A stretch of DNA of 64,000 nucleotides, from contig NZ_BCZA01000004.1 of the NCBI RefSeq assembly GCF_001598475.1, forward strand, positions 399,241 to 463,240, given 5' to 3'. A program made the position numbers and the translations under genes. The notes beneath the pieces were generated by a model. That model did no database searches. It was given only the letters and a program-made list of their open reading frames with translations, and was not told the origin of the DNA. Below, in pieces: positions 63,691 through 64,000 of the stretch. Numbering within the stretch: the stretch's first letter is position 1; every line of letters begins with the position of its first letter. The DNA is from Pantoea agglomerans NBRC 102470 (GTDB lineage Bacteria > Pseudomonadota > Gammaproteobacteria > Enterobacterales > Enterobacteriaceae).

Positions 63691-63810
63691 ATGCCTGGCA
63701 GTTCCCTACTCTCGCATGGGGAGACCCCACACTACCATCGGCGCTACGGCGTTTCACTTCTGAGTTCGGCATGGGGTCAGGTGGGACCACCGCGCTAAAG
63801 CCGCCAGGCA
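63691..63810 (-). rRNA. rrfD: 5S ribosomal RNA, proximal copy
   Basis: 120 nt. It differs from the distal copy at one base (63798 is A, so RNA position 13 is U). The 23S gene should end just right of the window. Confidence 0.99.
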
Positions 63811-63824
63811 AATTCTTTGTGCTC

Positions 63825-63963
63825 TGTCCTGTGTCTTTTGTGCTGATGCTGCGTTGGCCGCCCTCGCGCTACTCCGTCACATACTTCAGTATGCTCCTTC
63901 GTATCGGTCTGTTGCCGCCTTGCCTCAGCGCAAAATCCTTCGGACTTCAGTCCGCAGGACACA
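63825..63963. repeat. ERIC-like palindrome in the 23S-5S spacer
   Basis: An imperfect palindrome of about 137 bp: TGTCCTG/CAGGACA ends, TTTTGTGCTGA / TCAGCGCAAAA inner arms, GCGTTGGCCGCC and GTTGCCGCCTTGCC flanks, and the core GTCACATACTTCAGTATGCTCC, which mirrors the ERIC core GTCACTTACTTATGTAAGCTCC (shown for comparison in parts). It lies between the 23S end, outside the window, and the proximal 5S, where E. coli has only about 90 bp. It must be transcribed in pre-rRNA. Confidence 0.65.
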
Positions 63964-64000
63964 ACTGTATCCGGTTAACAAGCTGAAAATCGTGTCTCTC

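Noticed and set aside
63448..63798. Open frame of 116 codons with an internal repeat
   Set aside because: It is translation of the two 5S rRNA genes and the tRNA-Thr; not protein coding.

Overview
The window looks like ordinary enterobacterial chromosome from the Erwiniaceae/Pantoea-Erwinia part of Enterobacterales. This rests on very high protein similarity to E. coli in almost every gene, E. coli-like gene order, ERIC elements, aroQ placed before accBC (absent in E. coli) and a GC content in the mid-50s. The genus is an inference; no species marker is complete in the window.

Left part, 1 to about 27,530, corresponds to the E. coli 94-95 min region: the end of a chemotaxis receptor gene, bsmA, then on the minus strand aidB, rlmB, rnr, nsrR, purA, yjeT, hflC, hflK, hflX, hfq, miaA, mutL, amiB, tsaE and nnr, followed by queG (+), three identical tRNA-Gly genes, orn (-), rsgA, psd and mscM (+). 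These genes serve RNA decay and modification, membrane protein quality control, mismatch repair, cell separation and phospholipid synthesis. The gap between queG and the tRNA-Gly genes carries four DnaA-box-like 9-mers and a perfect IHF consensus, and sits where E. coli has datA.

At 27,524-27,572 the E. coli order breaks. The rest matches the 73 min region: mdh, argR, three tandem yhcN-like genes, yhcO, a gabD-like aldehyde dehydrogenase, the aaeXAB aromatic acid efflux operon with aaeR, tldD, yhdP, rng, yhdE, mreDCB, csrD, msrPQ, aroQ-accB-accC, yhdT-panF, prmA, dusB-fis, the yhdWXYZ amino acid ABC transporter, and the distal end of an rrnD-type rRNA operon (5S, tRNA-Thr, 5S) reading leftward.

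No phage, insertion sequence, CRISPR array, toxin-antitoxin pair or defence island is visible, and no clearly undescribed multi-gene system was found. The best leads are non-coding or very small: the datA-like locus, a 12-codon leader ORF before aroQ, a 48-codon membrane-protein ORF before msrP, the CRP-flanked yhcN triplication, an NtrC/sigma-54 control region before yhdW, and an ERIC-like palindrome inside the 23S-5S spacer.
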